A stretch of 64,000 nt of DNA from positions 310,001 to 374,000 of the forward strand of contig JASBNA010000038.1 of assembly GCA_038087015.1 (NCBI GenBank). Reading direction: 5' to 3'. Below the pieces are notes generated by a model that saw only the letters and a program-made list of their open reading frames with translations, had not been told where the DNA came from and ran no database searches. Within the stretch, counting starts at the first letter, position 1. The number at the start of each line of letters is the position of its first letter. Origin of the DNA: Cerrena zonata (Eukaryota > Basidiomycota > Agaricomycetes > Polyporales > Cerrenaceae). A program made the position numbers and the translations under genes. Below are positions 44,456-56,700 of this stretch, piece after piece.

Positions 44456-44644
44456 GTTCCCACACTCAACTACAAAGATTCTCAATTTTTTCCCTCAAAC
44501 CTTACTCGTTTTTTCTGATTCCTTTTGCATTGAACTCAGCTTAAAAAACGCTTTCTAACGATATACAATACATGGGGTAACGCGTGTGGGAACATGCCAA
44601 ACTCGCGGATTTCGCCGAGAGTGCAAGACTTTTGGCCGCCACTG
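44456..44644. repeat. Right terminal inverted repeat of the Tc1 element, ~190 bp
   Basis: Inverted copy of 43,065-43,254, ending GGCCGCCACTG before the TA duplication. Confidence 0.92.
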
Positions 44645-44785
44645 TAAGTCGTCAACATTTGTTAGGCATCCAGATGTGAAACAAACATTGAGATATTCCT
44701 TCTTGCAAAGTTAAAAGAGGTCAACACACCACATTTAACAGTTCTATCCATTTCCATTTCGGTTGTACATTCTCGATGCGGTCTA

Positions 44786-47177
44786 TCATACACGTTTGGT
44801 AAAGACAAGGGGTACACGTTTCGGTCTAAGGAGTGATATGTCAGCTGGAATCTACTAAGTTTCAAGCTCTGGTTGTGGACGTACGTCTGGGTCACCCCGA
44901 AGGTTAGCTGGAATATTCTCTCTTTCGTTTGCTCTAACGTTTCCCCTGCAAATTGAGGTTCTTCCTTGATCGTTATCTTGTAATTCTTGATGATCATAGC
45001 AAGGACGACCATGCTCTCCAGTTCAGCAAACCTGACGGTGTATCAATTCAATAGTCCCGAGAGTCATGGTATAGTAGCTTACCGTCTGCCAATGCAGGAC
45101 CTAGCACCTGCACTGAATGGCATGAAGGCATCACGAGGCCAGTCCCCAAGGAAGCGAGACGGGTTGAAGGCATGCGGGTTCTCCCAATATTTTGCTGTAT
45201 TGCAAACTTTGTGTCAGTACCTGACTTGCTGGGCTTTATGACACTTACGATTGTAATGGAGGGCACAAAAGTTCAATGCTATTAAGCTACCTTTGGGGAT
45301 AGCAACAGATATACTATCCCCGGCATGATTCGTAGTCACGAGTGTTGTGTCCTCGGCTGCACGTTTTGGAACGGCGACGACCTAGACAGAGATGAATATG
45401 AACCTTAATACACCATATTAGTGACTTACCGGGGGATACAGTCGTAAAGTTTCATTAATGACGCTGCTCATAGTGATCAGTATATAGTATCAATACAAGA
45501 CGAACGTCACCTTACGCCGTAAGATATGTCATTGAATGGGCATCCTCGTACATCTAAAAAAATCAGGTGAGATCATATATACAACGTCACTCGATGAAGC
45601 ATACCGGAAGTTTGTCGCCTGGGGTGTACTTTATAACTTCCTCCAATAGTCGCTCCTGTTCGTCCGGATACAACGCCAACAGGGCGAATGCAAAGCAAAG
45701 CGTATGTGCCGTTGTCTGTCAAGTGATCTTAGTGGCCGCCTGAGGGTGCTTGTTTGTGTTGTTTTCTCACCTCATGACCTATAGAAGATAGTAAAACCAT
45801 CTGAGCTTGCATCCGTGAGATTTTGACCAAAGCACTTACCAGCAAAGAGGAAGACGAAAATATTGCTAATAACTTCTGTTTCCGTCAACGCCTTCTCTCC
45901 TGTCATATCGCCCTCGCTAGCCTCAAGCAGCTTGCTAAACAAGTCGTGGCGAGAACCTCCAGACGCTCTAGCAATCTTGCCTTCATAGACCATTTCAAGC
46001 ATATATTTCTACAGGTCGATTATTTAGTACCACAGTTGGGTCAGGATGCGCAACAAACGTACCTCAATCTCCTCGTATGCTATATTTATTTTGCGACCAC
46101 GTTCAGTCAGTCTCAGCATCCAGGTCGGAAACAGGGCCTTCAGAGGGATGTTGGCGGACGAATGTTCCAAAGCATCCTACGAAGTACATCAATCAAAACT
46201 TATCCTAGAATATGTACTCACGGAGACTGCATGTACATACCTGGAAGTTCATCTTGTGGCCGGTGGGAGGAGCACGAGTGTCATTCCATGACATCTTCCT
46301 ACCAAAACCAGCGGCTCCAATAACAAACAGGGCGATCTGCATAGGGAACGATAAAGATGAGCCTCGCCTTACATGGAAGAAATTGGGGAGATACTCGCCA
46401 TGAAAGGTAAATGGAGAGCATGATCCATGACGATCTGCTCTTGATCGCCCCAGACGTTATCGAAGAGCTCTTGCATGACACTTATCGTCTCTTGCCATAC
46501 AAGCTTATTGTTGGACTAACGAAATAATTGCTCAGTGTGTATATAGATTGAATTTCAATGGAAAAAAACCTCAGAAAACGCAGGCGCCGATATTTTACGG
46601 TGTCGCTTCCATCCATCACCTTCTGATACGACAAGATTCTCGCCCCAAAACGATAACCCATTATAGAGTTCATAAGGTTTTGGGAATTGGAAACGAGATC
46701 CAACAACGACCTAAGGCAGGTCATTCGCTCAAACTGTGGTGTCCCTTCAAGTTGGAAAACACTCACCTTGAACAGGTTAGCATCTGCAAGCATGAAGATC
46801 GTTTGTGCTTTCGGAACGGCTGATACCTTGATTTCAAAAGTTAGACCATTTACGTCAGTGTGACGTTGACAATAACTTACGATGCTAATGATATCGCAAC
46901 CAAAATGAGCGAAGTCACTGTGTTTGAGGAGTGGAGCAGCTTTGCCGTATGCTACGCCAGGAATACGCGGAAGAAGGTTATTAAGACCAAATAGGTTCAA
47001 CAAGATACGGAACCCAGGAACATTTCTAGTTTAAGAATTTTAGTATCCATATTTGATCTAAGAAATAAACTTGTTCGACACATACTTGGAAGCGTGAGAG
47101 GCATTCCTGAATTCAACAATCCTCTTGAGGATGAAAATTACGAATAGAGTCAGTGGAACAACTAGGTATGTCTGCAT
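44786..47177 (-). CDS. Cytochrome P450 monooxygenase (copy 2, tandem paralogue)
   Basis: Same exon layout and sequence as copy 1. ER anchor MQTYLVVPLTLFVIFILKRI, DLFSKLLEASEGDMTGEK, I-helix FLFAGHETTAHT, ExxR in NETLRLYPP, NPSRFLGDWPRDAF, heme loop FSAGARSCIG, and tail KRVPLVFTKRV at the TGA (44,786-44,788). No frame break was seen, so both copies look functional. Divergence is spread through the protein, so the duplication is not recent. Subfamily not assigned; substrate unknown. Confidence 0.92.
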
Positions 47178-48503
47178 GGCGAAAGACTCAGGATGATTTA
47201 ACCACCTACAATCCTGTAGTCTTATATACCGCCTTCACGCGTTAGGCGGTCACGGAAGGAGTACAATGGTGCTTACGCACGAAACCGGCACTTGATGTGG
47301 TGGAGGCAAGAACTCCTCTTCTACGCATGGAACTAAATCTTCTCACCGAGTCCCTGCTGCGTGGAGTTGGTATCGATTTCATTTTCCCAGACCGCGGTGA
47401 CCCGGGGGAGGGAGTCAATGTGGATATATCAATGGTTATATGGCGGCGGTGTTTAATTTTAGGGTATTTGGGAGGGAGTAGGGTGTTATACACCGGTCAA
47501 TGCATTCTATGAAGGCTTACCACTGCACTGACGTTTCCGAAAGAAAGAGTTTTAGGCATTGTTGCTTACACCGGTCAAAACAGAACCCATCTGTCGAAGC
47601 CTGGAAGGGTAGAGTTCGGCAAGAATCACAGGATATCATAAAATATTCCCAGGTTACGGTAGTCAGCTGCGCACAGTGACCTCCCTACACCTAACGAGAG
47701 ATCAGCCGTGTTCGCAAGTGTCGTATCGGCGAATCAGTGTTACTCACCACTATAACAAGGAAACCTGTGTACCAAAAATGGCGAACTGGGAAAAAAAACG
47801 CGGTTCTGGGCCTCAGTCAGTCGAGGGAATCCCACATCTTGCTCTTGCTGTCAGACGATGTGTATGTACGAGGAAGAACCACTTTCAGTTATGAAAACGG
47901 ATAGTAAGTCTATTTCTGTGCATTAACTTGGTAGGATTTGCTCAATATGATCAGTTGAGATGATCAGGATGGTCTTCTTGACGTATGTGGTGCCTATAGA
48001 ATCCGGCGCATTATCAGAAGTTGTGGAGCTATACTTAGGCCTGGCCTGGCGAGACCTAAGTCCGATACTTCTAATCGAGTTCGGCCGACGATTAGAGACA
48101 AGAAGAATGACAAGGTTATGATGATTATCTCTGTCAGTGTGTGTAAGTTGGCGAGGGGTTTATCTGTTTTTGTACTCACCTTCAAATGTTTTGTAATCAG
48201 CTGCGGCTTACTGGGGTCAACAGGCATAATACACATCATTCTGTACATTTTGGTTATCCAAACGTTCACAAGCAAGGTGGTTGGTGTATGAAATTTACGT
48301 AGGCGACTCGTTTTCTTGACGTCGGGATTGTGATCGGCAAGTGAGCCGACGGATTGCCGTACCCCTTCTTGACGCGGTGCTCCAAGTCATACCAGCTTTG
48401 GGACTGGAGTCGATCTTCCCTCCTTACGACAACCAAAAGGACCCAGCAGCTGTTGTCTGTACGCTTTGATGACCTTACGATTCTCTGTATAGTGACATAC
48501 ACC
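47178..48503. other. Intergenic between P450 copy 2 and the EamA transporter
   Basis: Contains a TATATAA on the minus strand at 47,222-47,228, 45 nt before the P450 ATG. The stretch at ~47,336-47,390 (TCTTCTCACCGAG ... GGAGTTGGTA) repeats sequence at ~41,249-41,290 upstream of copy 1, so the duplication included promoter DNA. No gene recognised in the remainder. Confidence 0.55.
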
Positions 48504-50480
48504 ATGACCAGCATTAACCGTACCACTTACTTTGCTGGAACTCCAGTGACCACTACCATCTTTTCGGTTCCTTATCATGAGCTTCCCGACGAAGGAGAGG
48601 ATCTGCCCAACTCGGCACCTTCAACTCGGAGGACTACCACTCGAAGAGTGGAAATGCCTGGCCCTCTTCGGAGGCTGTACATGGGCACTAGAGAAACTAT
48701 CCAAAATAACACTGGGATGCTTTTGATTGCTGCTTCACAAGCTTTCTTTTCTCTGATGAATGTAGCTGTCAAGAAGCTAAATAGTCTAGAAAACCCTGTT
48801 CCTGCACTAGAAGTAGGTGATCGAGATATAGTTGAGACCTTTTTGCTCATTGAATGCTATTGCAAATAGCTCATCGTAGTTCGCATGGTAAGCGATTTCT
48901 GTGACTTTCAAATTCGTTTGCTCAAACTCCACCCATCATGAATAGGGTATCACCTGGATCTGTTGTGTCTCATACATGTGCGTGAAGGTTCAGTCCAACG
49001 TTGGGTTCGATGAACTCATGTGAATGTGACAGGATGATCGCTAAAGTGCCAGACCCTTTCCTTGGCCCAAAGGGCGTCAGACTCTTGCTTGCAACGCGGG
49101 GTTTCGTAGGGTGGGTGTAGTTTCGCCGAGTAACTAACATATTCTATTGATGTTGCAAATATTAGCTTCTTCGGGCTTTTCGGAATCTACTACTCACTCC
49201 AATACCTCTCGTTGTCTGATGCTACAGTACTAACCTTCCTAGCTCCCATGTTAACATGTATCACAGGGGCAGTCCTTCTCAAAGAGGACTTCCACTGGAA
49301 ACAAGCAATAGCAGGATGTACGTTGTTTAAAATTTATTGACAGCTTGTCTTCATTAATGATCGCCTTTATTAATCGAACGTTCTATTCGGCTCCGTAGTG
49401 TGCAGTCTTCTAGGCGTAATCTTAATCGCAAGGCCCGATTTCCTGTTTGGCCACAAGAAACAGGAATCGGTCATGCATCCCGTTGAGGGTGTCGAGATTG
49501 ATTTTGAGATTGACATGCAAGCCCTCAATCCCATTGATAGCGTGTCACCTCACCAGCGACTTGTTGCTGTCGGGTGAGTACTTTCAAAAACTCATTTTGA
49601 GAGGAAATGGTGATATTGAAGCCTGTTCTAGCGTGGCGTTGATTGGTGTTTGTGGCGCGACTGGTGCATGTACGTACCTTCTTTGAACGTTCCTGAGTTC
49701 ATGTGATATTCACCCCGATATACAGACACAACTATACGAGCCATTGGCAAGCGGGCTCATCCCATGCACAATCTCGTTTCCTTCTCGTCACAATGTGTTG
49801 TCGTAGCTGTCATAGCGTGCGTACAAATTCTATCTTCTCACTCGTTTCTATATTTGAACTCATCTTGATCGATATAGAATGCTGGTACTGCAGACGCCAA
49901 TTGTTCTCCCTACGCAGCTCGACTTCGTAGCTATGCTCATAATGATTGGATTATTCGGTTTCTGTGCACAGGTACGTATCTCCCTCGCTATAATTCTTGA
50001 ATATTTCAGATAATAACATTGTATTCGACATAGTTCCTGTTAACTTTAGGCCTGCAAAGAGAAACAGCGAGCCGAGGGACGATGGCAGTATATATCCAAA
50101 TCATCTTTGCCACCGCTTTCGAGAAACTCTTCTTCCACACGACACCCACTCCTCTTTCGATCATCGGAACGATCATCATCATGTCTTCCGCGATTTACGT
50201 TGCAGTGCGTAATTTCTCCCTTATCATCTTCTGACTCTAACATGTTGGATATTTATAGGCGACAAAGGAAAACACGGGGGCTAAGAAACGCGCTCAAAGT
50301 CAAGCTGCTAGTAGAGAAGATATCACCCTCGAAGAAGGCTTGTTGGCTCACCAGGAGTCTCTTGATGAAGTAGATGGCCAGAAAGGTGCTGTTTCCATTC
50401 CGCTACAGGAAGTGGCAGTGTCGAAGGAAGCTGAGACGAGGCAAGTCGAGACGCCGTTAGCGAAACCAAATGCCGCTTGA
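48504..50480 (+). CDS. EamA/DMT-superfamily membrane transporter, 459 aa
   Basis: Eleven exons close in phase: 48504-48812, 48870-48887, 48946-48977, 49033-49110, 49166-49317, 49399-49573, 49632-49669, 49726-49816, 49878-49971, 50034-50204, 50259-50480. A polar ~70-residue N-terminus precedes ten predicted TM helices in two EamA repeats: TGMLLIAASQAFFSLMNVAV, YLSLSDATVLTFLAPMLTCI in the first; GVCGATGAYTTIRAIGKRAH and MLIMIGLFGFCAQVLLTLGL in the second. An acidic cytoplasmic tail follows. This is the SLC35G/TMEM20-like group of drug/metabolite transporters; substrate unknown. Exon 2 is an 18-nt in-frame microexon (LIVVRM). Confidence 0.9.
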
Positions 50481-51084
50481 GCGAAGTTCTAGACTGCATG
50501 GACATTATTCAGAGTATAGAACGTTAGAGCTACTTCTGCTTCATCTGGTGTATTTCCTGCTGTTGTTTGGGACACCCTAAAATACTAGATTCAATCCTGC
50601 AAAGAGTACTGTGCGATGTATGTTGCACACTTGACAGCTTGAGTATGTAGAAGGTATTTATCCGGTCTGGACGGGCTTCTTTTGTAGACAGCATCATCAC
50701 TTGGAGGTCCCGCAAATGTGCCGAGGTTCAAGCTTCGAAGGACGCAACTACAAATATCACAAGAAGTATGAGGCCGAGAGCTGGGAATGTCCAAGAGCTC
50801 GCCCTCTTGATATGGGAGAGGCGAAGTGTGGATCTCAATCGTTAGGTGTGTAGAACAAATATCGTAGGCGACTTACGCCCTACTAGAGAGTATCGTGTTC
50901 AATTGCAAACGGTGAGATATCATAACAGTGTATCTCATAAGATAACCGGGTCCATATAGTACATCGATCATGCATCCTGGCTGGAACAAGTACCATAATC
51001 CTTTCCGATGAAGAAATCGTGAACTTGTGATTGAAAAGGCACAGTACGCGATCTGCACATTGCCATTTGTGGCAACTTGTTATT
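50481..51084. other. Intergenic, convergent 3' regions
   Basis: Between the stops of the transporter (+) and the IFI6-like gene (-). No gene recognised; short minus frames have no support. Confidence 0.5.
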
Positions 51085-51528
51085 CTACATAAACCATGCC
51101 ACGACGGCAGCAACAGGTGTAGCAACTACAGCGGCTCCAGCAGCGTATCCGATTGCAGGAAGCGCAGCTCCCATGGCGACGGCTTGTGCCCCTGCAAATG
51201 CGCTACCTGCAACCACATTGCCCAAGCCAGCTTGGAGTCCGGCCGCGATGCTCCCTAACATCATGGAGATTAGCCACTATGAATAGGTACGTATGATGTA
51301 GAAACAGATACCAGCAACGGGGCCTGCAGCCCCAAAACCGACTAAACCTAGCACTGGGGCAGCCGCGGCAGGTGCTGCAAGGGCTCCTACTGCTCCGCCT
51401 GCTGCTACAACAGCCGCTATAATGTGACTATGAAACGACAGCTAGTGAGGTTATGATTGAGCGATCTTACCCTTTGCGCCGGCTGCAATTCCTTCAGGGA
51501 TAAGGGACAAGGCAGGGATTGGGATCAT
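51085..51528 (-). CDS. IFI6/IFI27 (ISG12)-family small hydrophobic protein, 110 aa
   Basis: Exons 51528-51471, 51416-51312, 51254-51085. The whole protein is Ala/Gly/Val-rich with the Ifi-6-16 family pattern: VVAAGGAVGALAAPAAAAPV, LVGFGAAGPVAGSIAAGLQA, GNVVAGSAFAGAQAVAMGAA, ending AAVVAWFM. Animal members are interferon-induced membrane proteins of mitochondria, ER or nuclear envelope linked to apoptosis and antiviral effects; fungal members are uncharacterised. Glycine-zipper repeats suggest three or four membrane-spanning helices. No interferon system exists in fungi, so the role must differ. Confidence 0.82.
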
Positions 51529-52629
51529 AGTGAATCTGGTGGTGATGAAGCAAGTAACAAGGATCGTGGGTAAAAATCCATTTGGGGTGTTTCTTAAATA
51601 CTTTCTCGGCTACCCAGGCTCCTCGAAGGGTCCAGACGTCGGGCCTTCAGGATCGACGACCTACATAATTGACATCCAGCAAACCGACTCACCTGAACTC
51701 ATTTCGGTAAATGATTCAATAAAATGAAGCCTCCTTCGATGAGTATGAATCCGTCTTGACGGTGCTGCAAAAATCATTTCCCAACCATCCAGTCTTCCCT
51801 GGTTTCATCTCTTCCCATATATATTCGTTTCAAAGTGAAGGGGAGCCAGTACGTATCGCGGGAGAAAACGGCCCACCTAAGCGATGAATTGCGAAACTCG
51901 AAAAAGGAGGACTAGGGAGATTGATCAAATACAGAAGTGTCCTACAAATGATTATACTACGTATTTCGACTTCTCGAGGATGAAGAAGCATTGCGGGATA
52001 TGTAATATGTCGAGAAGGACCATCGTTATCGGGATCATATCAATTATAATGGAGGACTGCATATAGTGTACCATACAGTGGGGGATACATATGCGATGAC
52101 TGAAGGTGAGTAGGTCTTCGGTGGAAGGGGTGTCTACGTCTACGGTGATCATCGGCGGGGGAAGGAATTTGAAGAGGATGGGCATAAAGAGGATCTCTTG
52201 TTGTATCTCCTGATCTGAGGGATAGTTTGTCCAGCTTCCGGTGGTCCTCCGATGCATGATGGTTATTTATAATGGTTGAATACACATGACGTAGATGAAG
52301 ACGTACGAGGGATAAATAGAAACTCAACTTGGTGGTGAGGATTCATGATACCGTTGAATGAGGGGGTGTTATGTATCCTTTTTGCGTCCTCTCTCGAGTT
52401 ATACTCACCAGTAGAGACGTCACATAGATACACACAGATTTATTTGCGATATCGACGCGATTTTGCATAAATGACCAAAAAAACTAGACGGAAGAATCTC
52501 ACACCGGCATCTACCCCGTGCACCGGGTTTGCAAACGTACTCACCTGCCAAATCAGGATATTCCCCACGGGGCTGTCCTGGATCTGCCAACACACCTTCG
52601 CTCCGCAACACCACCTACCTTTGTTAAGC
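51529..52629. other. Intergenic, 1.1 kb
   Basis: No gene I can support. Contains the upstream region of the IFI6-like gene and the promoter of SPC1. A minus-strand frame (51,952-52,257) is open but unrecognised. Confidence 0.5.
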
Positions 52630-53074
52630 ATGAATGACTACGTCCAGTCGTTGCTTGAGGGCAAGATTGTAAGTTGTACAGTGAATGAATGTGAATCAAA
52701 AAATCTGACTTGTTCTTGTAGGATTTTGAGGGACAGAAGCAGGTGGATAACATCGCCCGCTTTGCATTGATTGCAGCCACGGTAGGTCACTTGAAAGTGT
52801 TGCTTGATGATCTATAATTCAAGCAACATATCGAATAGGTCATCTCCTTCATTATTGGATTTGCACTCCAATCCCTTCGTGTTACCTTTGGTACATTCGG
52901 TGGTGCTGTCATCATCCTTTCTCTTGTGAGTGATATTCTTGGCGTACCTTGGTCCCATGCGTTGCTCACTCCGCATTGGTGCAGATCATCATCCCGCCCT
53001 GGCCGGCTTACAACCGTCACCCTGTGAAATGGTTGCCTATCATTGAGAAGAAAGCTTCCGCCAAATCTACATAA
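52630..53074 (+). CDS. SPC1: Signal peptidase complex subunit 1 (SPC12/SPCS1)
   Basis: Exons 52630-52668, 52722-52781, 52839-52925, 52985-53074 close in phase; 91 aa, the normal family size. MNDYVQSLLEGKIDFEGQKQ is the conserved cytosolic start. Two TM helices follow (ARFALIAATVISFIIGFALQ and GGAVIILSLIIIPPW) around the loop SLRVTFGTF. The ending NRHPVKWLP is nearly invariant. SPC1 is a non-catalytic ER subunit of signal peptidase that limits cleavage of TM segments. All introns here are phase 0. Confidence 0.95.
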
Positions 53075-53749
53075 TGATGATCCCGAGTCCATTCAGGTTG
53101 TTGCTTGTTCCATCTGAGCAATTCTAAGAGTGCTTTTCTAGTCAGGGGTCAGGCTGGCTATTGTTACCGCATTATCTCCTGCATAAATATACGGCGGCGT
53201 CGGGGCAATTTCGCTAGTTATTGTACGCGCACTAATTCGTTCTTGAAAGGGACTTTGAGAGCGCTTGAGAGTGGCAGAAAGATCTCATTTTGGTTGACGT
53301 TGACAGCGCCCTCGTTGATGCAGATGGTGATGTGGCATGCGTAGAATAGAAAGGACTGTGTTGAAGAATAGATGGGCGAATTTGGAGGCCTTGTTCTAAA
53401 TAAATTCAGGCGTGTGAGAATGGCCTGGGCCGGGAGACAAGAAGAGGAAGGTCGGAAAAAAGACGCCTGGTACTCTCACAGCGATCTGTTAGCGAAGGCA
53501 AGAGCCAAAGCCCGTCTTTCCTTTCCTCCTCACCGTCTCCGTCGTCCTCGGCGCCCTCCTCGTCGCTCTCATCCTGGCCTTTCCTCACCGCTCTCATCGC
53601 CCCCATCGTGTACTACTACCACTTACAGGACTATAGTACTCGTCTCGCGTCCCTAATTGCTTCACTTCGCTTCTCGCATTGACACATTCACCCACCTTCA
53701 TTCCCCAACACCGAGGTTCTAGTTGCCAGCTTTAATTCCTCTACCTCAC
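53075..53749. other. Intergenic: SPC1 3' region and KIN1 promoter
   Basis: No gene. The last 250 bases are pyrimidine-rich (CCTCACCGTCTCCG-like), typical of an active fungal promoter or leader before the kinase ATG. Confidence 0.5.
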
Positions 53750-56700
53750 ATGGCTACTACCTATCCTACTTCTATGGCTTCCCAGCAGCACGATCACCAG
53801 GCTGACCCCTCTACCCCTTCACATGGAGGCATGGTCCAGGGCCACGAGTTCGATATTCCTAATCCGACCACCTCTCCATCTCAACAGCGGACGCCCTCAG
53901 TCAGAACGCAACAGCTTCCAACCACTCCAGCCAGTGCAGTTCCACCGGCTACATCCCGACGTGCACAATCATCCCGGCAGCGACCCGTGTCTATGCCCCC
54001 ACAAGCTCATTCAACACCTGCGTCTTCTGATCGCGAAAGAGACCGCCATGGAGAAGAGGGCGGAAGACGCGGCGAAGGCTCTACCAGCAGGAGCCGCGGC
54101 ACAAGTAGGATCTTGGGTGACTATACGCTAAGCAAGACACTCGGTGCAGGCAGCATGGGTAAAGTCAAGCTGGCACATCACAACATTACTGGCGAGAAAG
54201 TACGTCCTTTGCTTACGCCTCATTCGTACCGATGCTTATTTCTTTACAGCTCGCAGTGAAGATTCTGCCGCGCGTCGCTCCAGGCAGTGGCACCACTACG
54301 AGCGCATCTAGTCCTGAAGCGGCAGCGAAACAAGCCTCTAAGGATGCTTCAAAGGAGATCCGGACGCTCCGTGAGGCCGCGCTCTCCATGCTGTTGCATC
54401 ACCCATACGTTTGCGGAATGCGGGAAATGATCGTTCACCAACATCATTATTACATGGTATTTGAGTATGTAAATGGTGGGCAGATGCTTGACTACATCAT
54501 CTCTCATGGACGACTGCGGGAACGAGTTGCGCGCAAGTTTGCCAGGCAAATTGGAAGTGCGCTGGATTACTGTCACAAGAATAGCGTTGTTCACCGAGGT
54601 ACGCTTGGCTCTCTCTCATGACTAAGTCTCCTCTCTCACCCCCTTTGAACCCTAGACCTCAAAATCGAGAACATTCTCATCTCGCAAACAGGGAATATCA
54701 AAATAATCGACTTTGGTCTATCTAATCTATACGACCCCTCCACACATCTATCCACCTTTTGTGGATCTCTTTATTTCGCTGCGCCGGAGCTTCTCAATGC
54801 AAAAGTCTACACTGGACCCGAAGTCGACGTGTGGAGTTTTGGTGTGGTTCTCTACGTCCTCGTTTGTGGAAAGGTTCCATTTGATGACCAAAGTATGCCG
54901 GCGCTGCATGCTAAGATCAAGCGCGGTCTGGTTGAATATCCTGTCTGGTTGAGTACGGGTGCGTATTTGAGTTCTGCGTGAGGCATGTTATGACATCATC
55001 TAATAATCCAGCACCTTGTTTTGCAGAATGTAAACATCTTTTAACACGTATGTTGGTAACCAACCCCGCTGCCAGGGCATCGCTTCCTGAAGTGCTTAAT
55101 CATCCATGGATGCAACGCGGATATCGGGGTCCCTCCCGATTCACATCTGGTCCATCGCGAACCACTGCGAGCTGAAGACCTTGATAAGAATGTCATTCGA
55201 GGCATGAAGGGCTTCGAGTTTGGCTCTGAAGAGGAGATCGAGCGGAAATTGATGGAAGTACTCGAGTCAGATGCTTATTTCCGGGCGGTCCAGCATTGGG
55301 AGAGGAAACGCTCAATGGTGAACGGACGAAATGGTAAACCTTGGGCGGAGTCAATGTCGAATTCAAGTTTGGCTGTTTCGTTCGACGGAACTACATTGGC
55401 CTCGTCTCCTACCAATGGGTCAAGATACGACCATAATAGTCTCACTTCGTCACCATCCAAGAAGTCCCGACGATTCTCTGGCTTCGATTTCTCTACATAT
55501 CGCAAGAAGCTGTTCTCCCCCTCTTCCTCGCCACCAACTACTCCCATGCACTCTCCACCTACGTCTCAGTCTCACCTTTCACATTCATCTCTCACTGATG
55601 CTTCTCAACGTGAACCCCCGGATCCTACATACGGATTCCACCCTCTGATATCCATCTACTTCTTAGCTCGCGAGAAGATGGAGCGTGAAAGGGTGTATGG
55701 ACCTGGGCACTTTGCATCTTCACAACTCTCCCTAGAGTCTCGTGTCGACCCTTCGGCGACAACTACTGAGTCACCTGCCGTACCTACCATTAAGAGCCTC
55801 GCTCAACCAGCCTGTACCCAAGAACAACGGAGTCCCTCCTGCTAAACCAGATTACGGTATGGCCTTGCCACGACTTCCAGCACCCGAGACGTCCCATTTC
55901 TCTGGAATGTCTTACGAGCCATCGGCTGCTACACCTTCGCCTACCGCAGCTCACTTCCCTCAACCTCGTGCCAGAGACCCAGCACTCACCAACCTCACTG
56001 TTCCTAAACGCCAAATGGCTGATACTCACAGTGTCCCAAGCTCACCAGTGAAACCCAACATGACGAGCCTTCCCCGTGCTCCTCAGGCTTCCGCGCATAA
56101 ACGGAGCCACAGTCTTAGTCAACGACCAAGCGTGTCGAGAGGCTGGGCAGGTATGTTCGGTGGAAGCCCTACACCGAACCCTGTTGAGGAGTCCGATGAG
56201 AATGGGACTATTCGTGGGAATAGGAGGGATATGATGGAGCCTCCTAAAACCGCTGGACCTGAACTTAGCGCATTTGCTGAGCAGATGGAGAAGAGTCAGC
56301 AGCAGCAGGAACAACACCAGCAAGACGATTCGTATCGTCTGCCCATGCCGATCTCAGCTGGTGCGACCCTTGTCAGGAAGTTTGGCAGTTTGTTGGGTGG
56401 AGGAAGGGAAAGTAGCATTCGCCATAGTACTGCGAAGAGAGGAAGCATCTTCACAGGTGGCTTCTCACCGAGACCGTCTGGTGAAGCTGGTGATTCAGAG
56501 AAGAGGTCCCAAAACTCGGCTACCCTTCTCAATGGCGAGGAGAACGAGAAAGAGAACGAAGTTCCCGTTCCTCCCACTCCTCAGATCACCACCGAAGGTC
56601 CTACACCTACACCTTCACCTAGCGCTATCACTCATTCTCAAAGTCAGCCTATCGGTAACACTCACCGTCGTGCTGCTACGATCATGGACCCAGGCTCAAG

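Larger units (their letters stand above)
43063..44646. mobile_element. Tc1/mariner transposon, complete, 1.58 kb
   Basis: Element body 43,065-44,644 flanked by TA on both sides (43,063-43,064 and 44,645-44,646), the usual Tc1/mariner duplication. It has long terminal inverted repeats beginning CAGTGGCGGCCAAAAG and one intact transposase. Inserted between two P450 paralogues, outside both coding regions. Confidence 0.95.
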
